Source of the DNA: Acridotheres tristis
Lineage: Eukaryota; Chordata; Aves; Passeriformes; Sturnidae
NCBI GenBank assembly: GCA_037013685.1
Contig: CM072889.1
Span: 12,161,976-12,225,975, forward strand
Direction: 5' to 3'
Length of the DNA: 64,000 nt
The notes under the pieces were generated by a model that was given only the letters and a program-made list of their open reading frames with translations, was not told the DNA's origin and made no database searches. Made by a program: the position numbers and the translations under genes. Shown here in pieces: positions 13,222 to 26,578 of the stretch (within the stretch, counting starts at the first letter, position 1; each line of letters starts with the position of its first letter).

Positions 13222-13385
13222 GCTCTGGACTGGTATCCAAGGGGTTTTGTCCCATTTTGTCGTTGGTTTGCTGAATGACCTTGAAAACATGCTGCTTCTA
13301 TTTTCTAAGCCTGTTTCCCCAGCTGTAAAAGATAGATCACTGTGTCTGGATGCATTTGTGAAGTTCTTTTGAGTTCTTGTGATGT
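13222..13385 (+). mobile_element. Probable ancient MIR/CORE-type SINE remnant
   Basis: The order of short blocks matches MIR-like tRNA-derived SINEs: CTCTGGACTGG, then GAATGACCTTGAAAAC, then CTGTTTCCCCAGCTGTAAAA, then a GTGAAG-like tail. Blocks are in the expected order and spacing but strongly diverged, as expected for an element that predates birds. The assignment rests on remembered consensus blocks and needs a repeat-library search. Confidence 0.5.
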
Positions 13386-14050
13386 TTCCTAACAAAAGCA
13401 TCTGTGTAGGAAATTTTAACTAACACTAGGTCCCATTAAAGTATAATGTGAACTCTACAAACATGTGAGAACTCTGTTAGCAGCCATCACAAACAAGTGT
13501 CTCCTTGCAGCCTGATGTGTGCTTCTGGACTCTTGTGTTATCTTGGGCTTCCTGCAAGCTCAGCTCATTTTCCAGTGATCCAGCTGAAGCCATGGCTTGG
13601 CAGCTCACATCAGCTTGTCCACAGGCTTCACAAATATAAAACCAAAGCTGTCTAATTCGGTGGGGGAGGGACTAGATCCTGCCCAGTCTGTTCTCACATG
13701 CTGCATACAGCATTTGATGCACTCTGCCAATGCACACGTTTCAAACTCCACCAGCTCAATAAAAGTTGGTTACTCCTCTGCATAAAATCACTACGTAGTT
13801 CCTGTGTAGGAGATTTACATGTATGGCCTCAGATGCATTCTGGATTTCAGATGGTTGTTTCAGATGGGCAGTAGATGGAGTAAATGAGTAAAATTAAGTA
13901 ATAGGTAATGAACAAAATTATTAGGCATTCTTAATGTTACGGTGCTTATAATTGAAAGCGGCACAACTTTATGTGGAATTGTACGCCGAGTTAGAGAAAA
14001 TATAGCTTGGAAAGATCATAACCCTTTTTCCCTTTCCTTGCTAATTTTAG

Positions 14051-14194
14051 ATTTGATCTACAAAATAGAGCTTGCTGGAGGACTGGGAGCCATCCTTCTT
14101 CTGCTTATTTTGCTTGTGACCATCTATAAGTGCTACAACATAGAGTTAATGCTGTTCTACAGACAGAACTTTGGAGGAGATGAAGCAGCTGATG
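14051..14194 (+). CDS. IL1RAPL2: IL1RAPL2 coding exon: transmembrane segment
   Basis: This 144-nt exon follows TTTTAG and ends before GTAAGC at 14195. The first two bases complete Asp, and the product runs [20 protein letters not shown], then [20 protein letters not shown] and GGDEAAD. About 20 hydrophobic residues ([18 protein letters not shown]) form the single membrane helix, followed by the positive and aromatic juxtamembrane stretch that leads to the TIR domain. [12 protein letters not shown] matches IL1RAPL2 better than IL1RAPL1 (CYKIEIMLFYR). The last base starts an Asp codon completed at 17995. The exon places the protein as a type I membrane receptor-like protein. Confidence is high because the junction phases and protein order are unambiguous. 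Confidence 0.95.
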
Positions 14195-17100
14195 GTAAGC
14201 AGTTGCACAGAAAACTCAATATATGCAATGGAAATATTTCAGAGACCAAAGTGGCGAGATTGAAATGAATCCTAAAAGATACCTGCTGCTAATTTACACT
14301 ACTAAGCACCCAACAGTGTAAAGCACTAAGACTTTCTCTCAAAGCCCCCCTGAGATCAATGAGTCTTTCACAGAAATGTCACTGGGCTCTGCTGTGAGCA
14401 AAACGGAGCCAGAAGAATTGTTCATGAGTCTGCTACAGTGGCTCACATTTCACTTGTGAATTCTTCACATTCATGTGTTCAGTGCCACATATGCCCAGGG
14501 TCCCTTCTGAGATCCATACTGGATATCTGAGCAGCCTTTCACCAGCTGTTCTTCATGAAGCATTTTCATTGAATTGCCACCAGGCTTCTAGTGACCTCTT
14601 CTGACTAGTGAGAGGTGATTGTTATGAGGCGAACTGGTAACCTCAGTTAATTGGGAGACTCTAAACAGCTTGGTGGGAATGTGCCTATGGAATATCTTTA
14701 GGAATAAACTAGGCTGTTTCCCATTTTTCTTCCCCCACCTTCCCTCTCACTGGCATATATTCTGTTTGGTGCCTAAAGCTAAACTTGTATTTTTAAATTG
14801 AAGCTTTAATTCTTCTGAATATAGAACATTGCTTCTCCTATGAAGCTGGAGTAAGCCCTGTAAACTAAATCTCAGTCTTTATATCTTATTAATATGTTCT
14901 TAACACTTCTTTCATAATTAATATGATATTTATATGCACCTAGGTAGTATCTGCTAATGAAAGAAAGTGCAGTATTCAAGTACAGGTGCTTGCTATAGCC
15001 CACTGCAACACTTAGCAGTCACACAGGCTCTGGAATGCTACATCTAGAAACTCTAATGTATTTGAAAAGAGAACGAGGAACACATTTTCTGTAGTGCCAA
15101 AACAATGTGCAATTGCATAGACATGTTGCTTTCTGCAATTGGCAATTCTGTTGTCACAGTAATAAATGTTTTTGTTTCACAGTGTGTAGATACGGTGTGA
15201 AAAGTTTCCACTGCAGTGAAATCCATAGGAGTTTTGGGGAATGGATGGAATGATATCTAGGGGATTTTAGAAAGAGGAAGGATGATCCTTGTGGATCCCC
15301 CAGCTCAGAATACTTTGTGATTCTGTGATAAACAGCAGGAATAGAGATCAGGAAACTTGTTCTTTCTCAATCCTCATGTATGACTGGAAAAAAACTAATA
15401 TGCTTTTTCCATACTCCATACTGCACAATATTTATACTGGTGCCTAGGACAAAGGGAAGGGCGAGATTATGTGGTTTGAGAAGTACTTCACCTCAAACAC
15501 TTTGGGATTATACCAACATAATATCCCTGCTTCACACCAACCAGAAGTGGTGACTTCCTCCAGCCTGCTATAATTTGTTTATCCTGTGTTTTCAGTGTGA
15601 AGCTGTTGCATTTTTACTCATGGAACTTCCTTGGTCCAATCACTTTTTAATTTATGAAACAATATTATTTTCTGGTTGTTTAGAGGAAGCCCCATGAGTA
15701 CACAGGGGATTTTTTGTGCTTATGCATTTTGAAAACAAGCTTTTATTTTTCCAGCGCATAATTGTAGACCTTTCACAGCTTCATGTCTTGTTCTAATCCT
15801 GCAGGATGAAAGATGGAGGCAGAATGTTGCAGAAGTAAAAGCATTTATAGGGATGTTTGTTTCTTCTCGTGTAGGCAGTAGTGGGAACATACAGAGCTCC
15901 CCTGAGCACTCAGCTGTGGATGCAATCACAGGGTCATTTTCCACTTATATGTGTATTTCTTTAAAAAAGAAGATTTGGAACTCAACAGATCCGCTTTATT
16001 CCTATTTCTAAAAATATCCCACATAAGCAATGTTGGACACACTCACTTCCTGTGTTGTGTGTAGCATTGCTTTTAGAGAAAATGACACTGAGGATTAAAG
16101 GATCCATTTAGGAAATGGCTCCAAACAGTGCTGCTCCCTGAGCCAGCAGTGGGCAAGAATGGGCGGCTCCTTCTCTGCCCTGCTACACGGAGCTCGTGGG
16201 GAGTGAGCTGAGGCTGTGGAGCTGTGACACCACTGCAGAGCTCCCAGGAGCCCGAGGGAGCTGCTTCTGTCAGCATTGCTCGCTGGCACTGGGGGCTGAG
16301 GTGACTGGGCAGGGCAGCTGTGCCCCTGCAGGGGCGGGAGGCTCAGGGAGCGCCGGCTCTGCAGCCAGGGATGTCAGGGCTCTGCTGCCCTCACACAGCT
16401 CTCAGAACTTTGCAGGGATGCTGCCTCCAGGATCACTGGCATCTCTTAAAAGGTGTTGGCAGGCTTCTTTATGGACAGGGCAGCAGGTTTTGGATAGGCT
16501 TCCAAAGCTGGCTGGCCTGTTGACTTCAGAGGAATGTCAGCAAGCCAGGTGGACATCTTCCATCCTTCCCTACAGCCATGGTGACATTAGGCAAATTGCC
16601 TTTTACAAATACGCAGTTATTCACATGCTTTGACTACAGCTCTGACCCTCATGGGTCTGGCTTTGTGTCAGGTATTATAAGTAACCATCAGTTCAAGGTC
16701 ATCAAGAGGTATATTTTATTATGATTAGGTATTTGGTCTTTTTATCAGAATATACTGAGTAATTTTAACTCCTTAATTATCTTTCATGTGCACTATTCTT
16801 TACAGATAATTGATATTCAGAAACCCTCCATTCATGCACTTTTCTTCTCACAACATTAGCTATTTGATTTTTCATTTTCTGTAAATAATGGCAGCTGTGC
16901 TCTTCCCTGGAGGCCGAATTGCTGAAGGTTGACTTTCTCAATATACTGTTTTCCATTACTGCAGAGGAATACAAAGAGAAATGTCACTAAGACAGTCTGA
17001 TCCCAGCATGGGTCCCCAGCACTGTGGTGGCACCACTTCTGTTCCTGGCACACTCATGAGCCCTTAGCTCCATGTTTCAGAAGCAGAGCTGGAGACAAGC

Positions 17101-17994
17101 CCCAGTGCTAGGCAGGAGGAGGAGAGGAGAGAGGAGAGAGGAGAGAGGAGAGAGGAGAGAGGAGAGGAGAGGAGAGGAGAGGAGAGGAGAGGAGAGGAGA
17201 GGAGAGGAGAGGAGAGGAGAGGAGAGGAGAGGAGAGGAGAGGAGAGGAGAGGAGAGGAGAGGAGAGGAGAGGAGAGGAGAGGAGAGGAGAGGAGAGGAGA
17301 GGAGAGGAGAGGAGAGGAGAGGAGAGGAGAGGAGAGGAGAGGAGAGGAGAGGAGAGGGGAGGAGAGGAGAAGGAGTGTTACCCTTTATGGGAGTTATTTG
17401 TCTCTCTTAAAATGTGATCTCCAAATATTTCAAATCTCCTAGATCGAGTGGATTGTGATCTAAAATTATGATACTGATTTTTCAAACTATGGATTTTCTG
17501 AAAAAAATGCTTTGAACTGTTTGTATTTGGCATTGTTTTCTGAATAGTCAGTATTTGTTTGAATTAAGTTATGTCTTTCCTCACAATTACTTATGGAAGG
17601 AAATTTTCCTTGCTCAAAACTTTTGAAGCTCAAAACTTTACCATACTAGAACTCCCGAGGAATAGAAGTTGAAAGAATTTCATTACAAATATGTAAAGGC
17701 TTAAAATAATAGTTTCCACTTCAGTATTTGTATGAAAATTTTGCCCATGATCTTTTCAGCTGTGACACATGTCTGACCACATGGAGCAGAGTTACTGCTC
17801 AGCATGCAGAAGAAAACTGAAAAGATCCATGTGATTTCTGCCTGGAAGCCAGATTATATATTCCTGTGAAAAGTCCCCATTTTGTTGGGAAATGCTTGGT
17901 GTTTTCAAGGAATAATACAATTTCCAGTCTTCTCCTGTGTTTCTTATGGTTGTTCTTGCAAGCAGCAGGCTGAACATGATTTCTTTTCTTACAG
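14195..17994 (+). other. IL1RAPL2: IL1RAPL2 intron, 3.8 kb
   Basis: This intron lies between the transmembrane exon and the first TIR exon. It has a GC-richer patch at about 16130-16480 with no recognisable identity and the large GA polypurine array at 17112-17375. The acceptor is TTTTCTTACAG at 17984-17994. Open frames through the GC patch have no recognisable protein similarity. Confidence 0.8.
17112..17375. repeat. Polypurine microsatellite, (GGAGA)n with 7-mer lead-in
   Basis: This is a purine-only + strand tract of about 264 bp. The core, 17161-17355, is 39 uninterrupted copies of GGAGA. The left flank, about 17120-17160, is in a related 7-bp register (GGAGAGA). The right edge has two imperfect units. 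The tract ends about 620 bp before the 17995 exon. The 5-bp unit gives a repetitive open frame (RRGEE repeats) that is not a gene. Copy number is likely polymorphic and may be wrong in assemblies. Confidence 0.97.
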
Positions 17995-18165
17995 ACAACA
18001 AAGAATATGACGCTTATCTTTCATACACCAAAGTGGATCCTGATGCGTTAGATCGTGATAATAATGAAGAGGAGCAGTTTGCACTTGAAATTCTGCCAGA
18101 TGTTCTAGAAAAGCACTATGGATATAAGCTCTTCATTCCAGATAGGGACCTGATCCCTAGTGGAA
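17995..18165 (+). CDS. IL1RAPL2: IL1RAPL2 coding exon: N-terminal half of TIR domain
   Basis: This 171-nt exon follows ACAG at 17991-17994 and ends before GTAAGT at 18166. The product begins [15 protein letters not shown], which is TIR box 1, and continues [20 protein letters not shown], then PDRDLIPSG, which is box 2 with the BB-loop region. TIR domains of the IL-1 receptor family act as cytoplasmic protein-interaction modules. IL1RAPL proteins are known for synapse organisation rather than strong NF-kB signalling. The segment [19 protein letters not shown] resembles IL1RAPL2, where IL1RAPL1 carries a different loop. The last base starts the Thr codon completed at 26579. Confidence 0.95.
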
Positions 18166-21100
18166 GTAAGTATTTCTGACCTTTCAGTTTTATTTCTGTC
18201 TGATCTGTCACAAAGGCCTCCACTGTGCAATAAGTACTAGATATGGAAAACCTTGGGAAGTGGTTGCAAAGACTGGAAAAGTTTCCTCAGCATTTCAAAT
18301 TTGAGTTCTCTGTTAGAGCTTGTTCCTGCACTGCTGAAATCAGAGGGAACTGCCATTGTTTGCAGTGGGGGCAGGAGCTGGACCTTCCTACAGGGAAGGC
18401 TTCAGCACTGCAAGCAATACCAAGTTCAAAATGTCTACATCAAACACAGGTAACTAAGCAGGAAACTTCCTGAAAGGATTTTATCATCTCTGTTACATGA
18501 TTGAAAATGGGATTATTGGTTTTCTTCAGTGATTAGTTGTTTTCTCTACAGCAGCTTTCCAAGTAAAAGTCATCTTTTCTATTGTCTTTTGGGCTTTTCC
18601 TTAACTTGGAAGTCTCATAAGATTCAGCAGCACCTTTGGATTTCTCCACCAAAGGTCAATGCTTTCCTAGTGGTAGTTATGGCATTTCCTCTACTGGACT
18701 CATTTTTGAGAGAGTCAAAAAGACCATGAACCATATCCATTGTGTTGATGAATTTTGAATGCACAGTATGTTTCCTGTAATATCACATTTTTTTGAAGTG
18801 CTACCCTTGTGAAAAAACAGCTTTTTTTTTTTTACAAATTCCATCTCCAAATCGCTTTCATAAAACAACAGAAAAGAACATGAACTTCTCTCTGTATGTG
18901 CTACTGTGTAGGAAATATGAACAAGAGAACAATGCAGTGGCTGTAGTGGAGCAGATGTCCCCAAACATGGAATAGCTCGAGCATGGCTGCATTACAACCT
19001 GCCTGCCAAAAGACTTGAAACTGCTGCCTCACTGTGCCAAGCTGACCCAGAAGTCAGAGCCTGTTTCTTCTCTGACCTTTGAGAGCGCTGGAAACAGAGC
19101 TCTGAATCCTTTACCACTGGGAAAGAGGAGTCAGAGCCTCACCAGAGATCATGAAAGGCCTAGGCATTTATCACATGCATTTTCAGCTCCTAGTTTAGGA
19201 GCTAGTTTAGCTGATCCACTTATTTCTTTTTGCCCCTGCCCTGTCTCCCATAGTGACAAATTCCAGAAAGGGGACTTGGCTCATAGCTTTTTTTATTTCT
19301 TACAGTACAAGCAAATTATATAAAACTTTTAGATATTATTAAAAGAAAATACATCTTTTTGTGGTAAAAACTACAGAATTGTTGTAACTAGTTGTTTCCT
19401 ATCCAGCAGTATAGCAGAGTTATACATAGTAGATATGCAAGTGAACTAAGAAGTTTAAAGTTAACCCATCAATAATAACTATACTGAACCACAGATTAAT
19501 CTGAAATTAGATTCTTTTTTCCAATTGTTGTTCCAGCCAGCATGGTATTTTATTTTTGTCTATTTTTGTCAGCAAGGCACTCAGCAAATACTTGCCATCA
19601 TTTTGGGTATTCATTAAACCTCTCCTGAAAATGTAGGGTACCTGAAAATGTCAGTTCTCATTTTTGAACATTCACAGATTTAATCCTTCTTTCCTCTCAA
19701 ACTCACTTCTTCAGTATTATGAAAAGGCCTGATTCTAACACATGGAGCTTCAAGAACGCCTAATCAGACATAATGACAAGGCAGAATAAAATGTGGAGCT
19801 GAAATGAGTGTGATTTGCATGCTTTAGCTTTGGAAAAGATATGGGGGAAAGCACTTTATTTCAAGAGGGGCTAAGGGAGGGTGAGGGGATGGGGAAGGAG
19901 GGAGGACTTGGCCTCCTGCATTTGTGAGCTCTCATGTGCCCTGGAGTAGTAGAACGTGGCTGTGTTCTGCCTAATACTCACCACTCTCATAAGGACTTGC
20001 AGTGCTTAGTGAAGGCAGTGCGATGTGGAATGGGCCTGCTAGAAAATTCAGAGGAAAACACAGAATATTTTAGAGTGACTGTCTCAAAAAGTGGCAGATG
20101 TGACAAAGTGTATAGCTCTCCAGGGTAGATTTCTGTAGAAAAACGGGGGGTTGATCACAGCTATCATTTTATTTTAGGAAATAAATCTCTTTCTCACATG
20201 TGCTTCACTTCCTCATTTTTCAATGTAAATTACTTTCACCAAGGTAATCATTTCCCAGTCTCTGCTCTGATGTGTGTCCTTCTCTATGCTGTGTACCTTG
20301 GTGTGTGTCACCCCAGCAGTGCAGCCAGGAGCTGTGTGGGGTGATGCTTCCTGCAATCCCTGCAGTAGTGAGGAGCTGCCACGGGAGGGTGTGCACCATT
20401 CGCTTCCTTCTTGGCATGCAGCAGCTCCTACAGCTGCTCCCTGCATTTGAGAACAGGCAAAAAATAGATTTGTTCAATAGTATTTCATTAATTTTCTTGC
20501 ACGGTTCTGCAAACAGCCTAAAAAGCTGACTTCGGGAAAATTCAGGGACAAGTCTGATTGTGTTTTTGTCCAGCTGGCTCATGGCTAACCTCTGGGGGAA
20601 AGCTGTGATGGGCTCTGCATGTCCCTGTGCAGCCAAGGGAGAGATTACAGCCAGATGTGCAGTGGCTGGGACACACCCACAGCCACCTCCTCCAAGGGCA
20701 CGTCCGAGCTCTGCTTTCAGCTCTGTGTCTGATTCAGGGATATCCATGGAGCGACTGCTGCTGTCCCCAGGAGGGGACTGAGGCCACCTCTTCACCTTTG
20801 GGAAGCAGATCCCAGGGTTCAGGTCAGTTTGGGGCTGAGTCAAGTTTTGCAGTAGATGTTGGTTCCTGAGCCCTGCCAGGTTACAGACTTTATCCCAGTG
20901 GAACATTTTGTCCTAGTGGGAGGGAGAACCACCATGAGGATGCCAAGGGCCTCAGCGATGCCCATCACACAGTGGCCAGCAAGGACCTTTGTGATGACTC
21001 TTGGTGCTGCCTGAGAGCAGTGTGGATGGGTTTAACTCCCTGAACTGGCAAGATGGAAGAGAATCCCACACATCTGTGCTGGCTGGAAGACAAGACTGGT

Positions 21101-24100
21101 GACCCAGCAGGGAGACATGGCAGTATAGACCGAGTTTGTAACCCAGGAACTGAGTTGCATGTTATAGGAAATACTGAAGCAGCTATTCTTTCTTAAAGAA
21201 TATTCTTTAGTCTTAACAGAATGAATGTTCTTCATTCTGTCGAAGCTGACAGCACACACACCTCCCTGCCCAGGTAACTTAGGCATAATTGGACAAGTTA
21301 ACCTGCTTAAGGAGACTGAGGTCCCTGAGATGCACTTGCACTTGTTACTGAATTCCTTAGCAGTTCTTATTATTTTCATCCTATTCATCTTCAGAGCTCT
21401 TTTAACAAACTCTTTCCCACGACAAACACTCTCAAGTTCTATGAGTTTTTAAAATTCAGTGTTAGGAGACCTGAGGAGATTGAATAGTTGGTGAGGGGTT
21501 AACAGGACGAGTTACACTTTCATCTGAGCCATTTTTTGTGTTGCCAAGGATGATGTCTGCAGAGAAAAATACCTATTTGCACTTCACTATTCTAAAATCA
21601 GGACTACATCAGAGGAAGGTACTTTCTTACATGGTTTCTGCAAATTATTTTAAACCTGAAAGTGAAAAGGTAAAAATTGTCAAGTTAGATTTTTAATACC
21701 AGCAATATATATCTATTGGAGCATCATCTACTTGTTCTTCAAGCATATGTGCATTTGCTCTTGACAGGATTTCAAAAACACCAACAATTCACTCCAGCTC
21801 AGCCCATGGTATGAAGATCAGGTGGTGAAAAGAATAATGGTGATAGAATAAAAATACTTGTTTACCTGAAAAATTAGAAGTTCTCAGCACAAGGGGAGAG
21901 TGTCTAAGGCCTGTGATAAAAAGCACATGACAGTCGATATTGTAGTTCTGGCACTTTGTAGGTTTGTCTGCCCTTCTGTGTGGTTTTTACATGGTCAATT
22001 CCAGCTTCCTGGGTTCCTGCATGAAGAAAACCCAGTTGGACCAAGTGGCTGGGGTTCCCAAGGAGCCTCAGTAAAGTATAGGATACCATTTCTTTGGAAC
22101 TGGAATACAATATCCAGCTCCACAAACTCGTTTCAGAAGTCCCTGGTAGTCTGCTTTGTATGAATCTTACTTTTAATGTCAGGCATGGGTGAGGGTAGGG
22201 AGGATACACATGAAAGTCAGCTAAAAGAGGAATAAATATGAACAAAAGGCAGAAGGGGCTGCCTGTCCTATAGTGCACTCATCTGCATTATTTGTTTATT
22301 TATGCTGAACTCATCAGCTATTCCTGAGCTCATCCTGGCCATTGCTCTGCTCTGTGTTCCAGTGTTCTGGTCCAAGCTAAGAGAAGCAAACCTTATTTAA
22401 TAAATAGGAATAGCAAGACACAAAACCATTGGTGTTATAATAAAGTAATCAGGCTCAGGGTTTGGGAGCTATTCAGCTAGGAAACCAGGACTGAATTAGT
22501 CTTCTATAAATAACTTTCTCAAGTGATGGTCACATTGCCAAACGCAGAAAGGCTGGTTATTTTGAGAGTGCCAGGAACCAACCAGCATGGGTTTGATGGT
22601 AGATACTCTTTGGTTCTTGTAGTGCTGCAAACCACGTTTCCCAAAAATATCTGCAGGATTTTATATGATTTCTAGTGTTTTTTCCTTCTCCCTCAACTCC
22701 TTCTGCAAATCATCTGAATCTGGTTAGTCAGTCGTTTCTTTGTGTAAGCAACTCTGTGCCCATAGTGTTCATTAATTTCCTTGCTCCTAGTCTGCTTGCA
22801 TATTAGGTTTCCTTCCAGCCTGTGGTTAATGTAGCTCATTAAGGATTCCATAGGCAGTTACACATGATTTAATTGCAAACAGGATGCAATTCTTGAAATT
22901 CTCTTCTTCAGTGCTTCACACTACAGTTCAGCATCATTACATGTAGATGGTGTTTGGTGGGCACATACTTGCTGTCAAGACAGATTTGCTTGCCATTTGC
23001 TGGCAGGACTAAAACAATGTTTGGGTTTGGGTATAACACTTCTTGCTGTCCATTCCTCCTTGGGCATTGCATTGAACGTGATAGAGCCACTCACAATGTA
23101 ATTTTTTATTTTTTTTTTACCTATGGGAATTGCTAATATTTTGAGAACAGATTTTTACCATATTGCAAAATAATGTTTCAAGGAGGGGGGGGAAACGGTC
23201 AAAATTTAAAATGTGTTTTTTCAGTAAAAACAAGTGGGTTCGATCTAACACTGACATCTTATTTTTACATTCTAATTTATGATAAAATACAATCCCTGGG
23301 ACATAAAAGTGAATCATTCCATACTGACTTTGTCAAGACAATTTTTCCTTTCCCCTTACAATGAAATATCATTGAAGTTGACACCTCTTGCAGGAAAAGT
23401 GAAGTTACAGTGAAGTTATATTTATCTGATGAAAATATGTTGCTTTGGAACTTTAGAGTTGATACTAGTTGGTGATATTATTCCTGAAGTCCCTATTCAA
23501 TTTTTTTCTTGTAAATGAAACAGAGCCATTGCCTGACAATAATTTCTTAGCTCCCTGGAAAGGTGAAAGCAACCCTTTCTCCATCCCACACTGCAGCATA
23601 GATTGCTTGGATTTAGTACCTTCTAATGGACTGAACACTTGAGACAGACAACTGAACCTTATTTTGGGAAGTCTCCAATTCTGAAGTAAAAGGAGAGCAG
23701 ATGATTTAGCAACTCAGAGGTTTATGCAGTCTGACTGGTACCACTAGGAAAACTGAAGCTGGAATTTCCAGAGACAAGAATCTGTTTCCCCCGTGCTTTT
23801 CTTCACAGAAATGTTCAAGTTGTGCAAATCTGACATAGAGTACACCCAATGGAACCACAGGCTCCAGAAAAATTGTCACCTGCCTTCAGTAATAGTCCCA
23901 AGCTGGATTTAGTGGGAGTACTAAGTACTTCTGGACCAGACAGCTGGAAACTCGGGGTTTCAGTTTCTTATAACTCAGTGTACTTGATCCTCAGTGCATC
24001 AGCAAGTCCCCTGTTCATTGGCCACGTTTACAAGTGACCAGCTCCAAACGTGGGATTTGAGGGATCACCTGATGTTTGTGAAGGTGTTCATTAGTCAGCT

Positions 24101-26578
24101 GAGGACAGAGCTCTAACATGTAGCAATACCCAGGGAGGAAGGTGGGCATCCAAAAGAGACCTGAGAAGCACAGAGGAGAGAAATGGCCACTTAAGAAAAT
24201 AGGGAATTTCTCCCATCTTCTTTCCACCCAGTTTGCCCAAGGCAAAGGCTGCCGAGTCTTTATTGCAATGGTATGATGGATTATTGCCGGGGTGTTGCTA
24301 TTGAAATGATTGGTGCTGGATATTTGAAGAGATGAAAGTGGAGTGATTTTTTTTTTTGTTTGTTTTGTTGGTTTGTGTTTTTTCTCAACTGGATGCATTG
24401 GATATGCATGGCTGTGCTCAGCACTACCCTGGACATGTGGCACTGCCCAGTATTGTGTCCTGCAGAGAATTGTCTTGTGCATAGCAGTGTTCTGAGGTGT
24501 TTGGAGGAGGGATGAATATGTCTCAGGAAAGATGCATGATAGTTTGTTGTTTTACTGTATCTTGCAGATTCAACCTCTAATGATGAAGCTTCCCACCTAA
24601 ATTCTTTCTTTTTGGGAGCAGAAAGAAAGGAAGAAAATGAAGAGTCTGAGCTGTTGATACATTGGGATAATATCTTTCCATTGTATTGAACATTTCTACC
24701 TTTCCTTAAGTTTTGTTTCACCAGTTCTGCTTATCATTTTCTCATTGTTGCTGATTCTCTCCCCGCTCCACTGCCTCTCCCATGGATTTTAATGTTGAAT
24801 TTTTTTCATTAATGAGTAACTATTTTACAAAGAACGATGGGGGGGATTTCCTCTAAAGTATTTCAAGAGGAAAAAAAAAACAAAACAAAAACCGACTGTA
24901 AATGCTGCATGATTAAAAAGTCATAAACCATTAACTAAAAGTCAGGACTGTTGAATAGACATTTTTAATGTATGTGTATGTCTTAAAATTTTGTGTGTCT
25001 GTGGGATGTTTGCAATTGCCTCTTTTTTCCATTTGTGAAAGAAATTCTTGCTGCTAAGTGGTGAAATAAAACATTGGTAAAGGCAGATTTGATGCTAACT
25101 ATGCCTTCAGTCTCATGAAAATAAGCTATTTTAGAATGTTCCTGTTGGCCTATTTTGTAGCTATTTACTTTACTGGAAGTGGTGTGAATAAGCATGCTGT
25201 GGTATGGTGCCTGGGACTATAAAATGAGTCTTGCAGTAACAGATGTTGATTAATGATGTTATTTGTAATTATTGTTCCTGCTAGAGGGCAGATGTGTAAG
25301 AGAGGTCCTGCCCTGTGCTGAGTAAAGATCTGTTCTGTGCAGCTCTTGTGTCCAAGTCTTCATTTCTAACACATGCTTCTCCTCTCTTGTTAGGCAGCAC
25401 ATTCCCAGTAGCATGGGCAAGAGGTTCATGTAGTTTAACAACACCAAGATATCCTGTCTCGAAGCTTGCAGTTGTAATGCTGTGCAACCAGTGAACGTTT
25501 TCTGCCCTTAGTGGTTTTGTTCAAGGGATTTAGTTTTTCTGGTCTTGACCCAAAACCCTTTGAAGTTTGTTGAATGAAGTCTGTTCATTTGAATGGGTTT
25601 TGGATCAGGTCTGTAAGTAGATCTCTTTCCCATCCTGTTCCATGTCAGACCAGTGTATTTAGCTTCTCTTCCCTACCATCCCTGGGATAAGTGAACTTCA
25701 GGGATCAAGGTCCAACTTCACAAATATTTTGAAGTTCAATAAACTGGTGTCATGGAGCTGCTGATGGGGCTGGCATTTCTGCTTACACTGATCGTTTGCA
25801 ACTACTTGGCATGCATGAATAAAAGAATTCTACTCTTTTCTTTGTCACTGATGTCTCAACAAATAAATATTTCAAATATGTTTAAATTTTCCATTTGTTC
25901 TGTCACTTGTGAAGTCTCTGTTAATACCTTGGGGTACATAGAAGCACAGGTTTGTGAGATTAAAACAGACCACTGAGCCACAAAGAATGTTCTTATGCTT
26001 TTGTGGTCAAAGGTAAAGAAGAAAAAGCTACCATGATGCTTCTATGCAATAGCACAAGTTCTGCATGTGATGAGGGTTCATTTCTTTCTGAGCTTTTGCA
26101 AGTTATGGTTCATACACCCTGCAGCACTCTCATGTCTTTGCATCTGGAACACAGGAAGCACTTCCCAGAGCGTGCTTCCCTCAGCGTGGTGTTAATCATA
26201 ACCAATGTTAATGTTAGAATTTACACAAACATTACATTGATCTTGACCTACATTTTTTTCACTAAGTGAACTGTGTGTTTTATTCACTTGTGCACCTACA
26301 CAGCAAGGATGCTATATAAATGTCATTCTGCTGCAATGAACAGGGAAAAATAGCAAAGGATGGAGGGTGTTATTAAGGAGTTTTCTATATGTACTCCATA
26401 ATAGAAATATTTTGTGATACGGAATCCTATTTTTGTTGAAGTATATTGAAATGCCCATTATTTTAAATGGTGTGGATCAGTAAAATGCAGGGTTTTGTTA
26501 TACTTGATTGCAAGCCTGATGTTTTAACACAATAGACTTCTTTATTCTTTACTCTTTCTCTCTTTCTATAATTTGTAG
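18166..26578 (+). other. IL1RAPL2: IL1RAPL2 last intron, 8.4 kb
   Basis: This intron splits the TIR domain. It is mostly AT-rich unique sequence with a GC-richer patch at about 20280-20900 and a T-rich run near 24350. A 228-codon minus-strand open frame at 20220-20906 shows no recognisable domain and no splice or promoter context, so it is not called. The acceptor is TTTGTAG at 26572-26578. Confidence 0.78.

Larger units (their letters stand above)
8945..14050 (+). other. IL1RAPL2: IL1RAPL2 intron, 5.1 kb
   Basis: This intron separates the Ig3 exon from the transmembrane exon. It contains a forward CR1 fragment (9990-10304), a T-rich tract (11570-11628) and an old MIR-like SINE remnant (13222-13385). 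The first 290 bp are open in the receptor's frame. The acceptor is TTTTAG at 14045-14050. I see no independent gene. Confidence 0.8.

Noticed and set aside
17072..17410. 112-codon frame of RRGEE repeats
   Set aside because: It is a by-product of the GGAGA pentamer array.
20220..20906. 228-codon minus-strand frame in the last IL1RAPL2 intron
   Set aside because: It lies in a GC-richer patch, has no recognisable domain, and several overlapping frames are equally open there.
23230..23250. tRNA B-box-like GGTTCGATCT
   Set aside because: No A box or cloverleaf can be formed around it.
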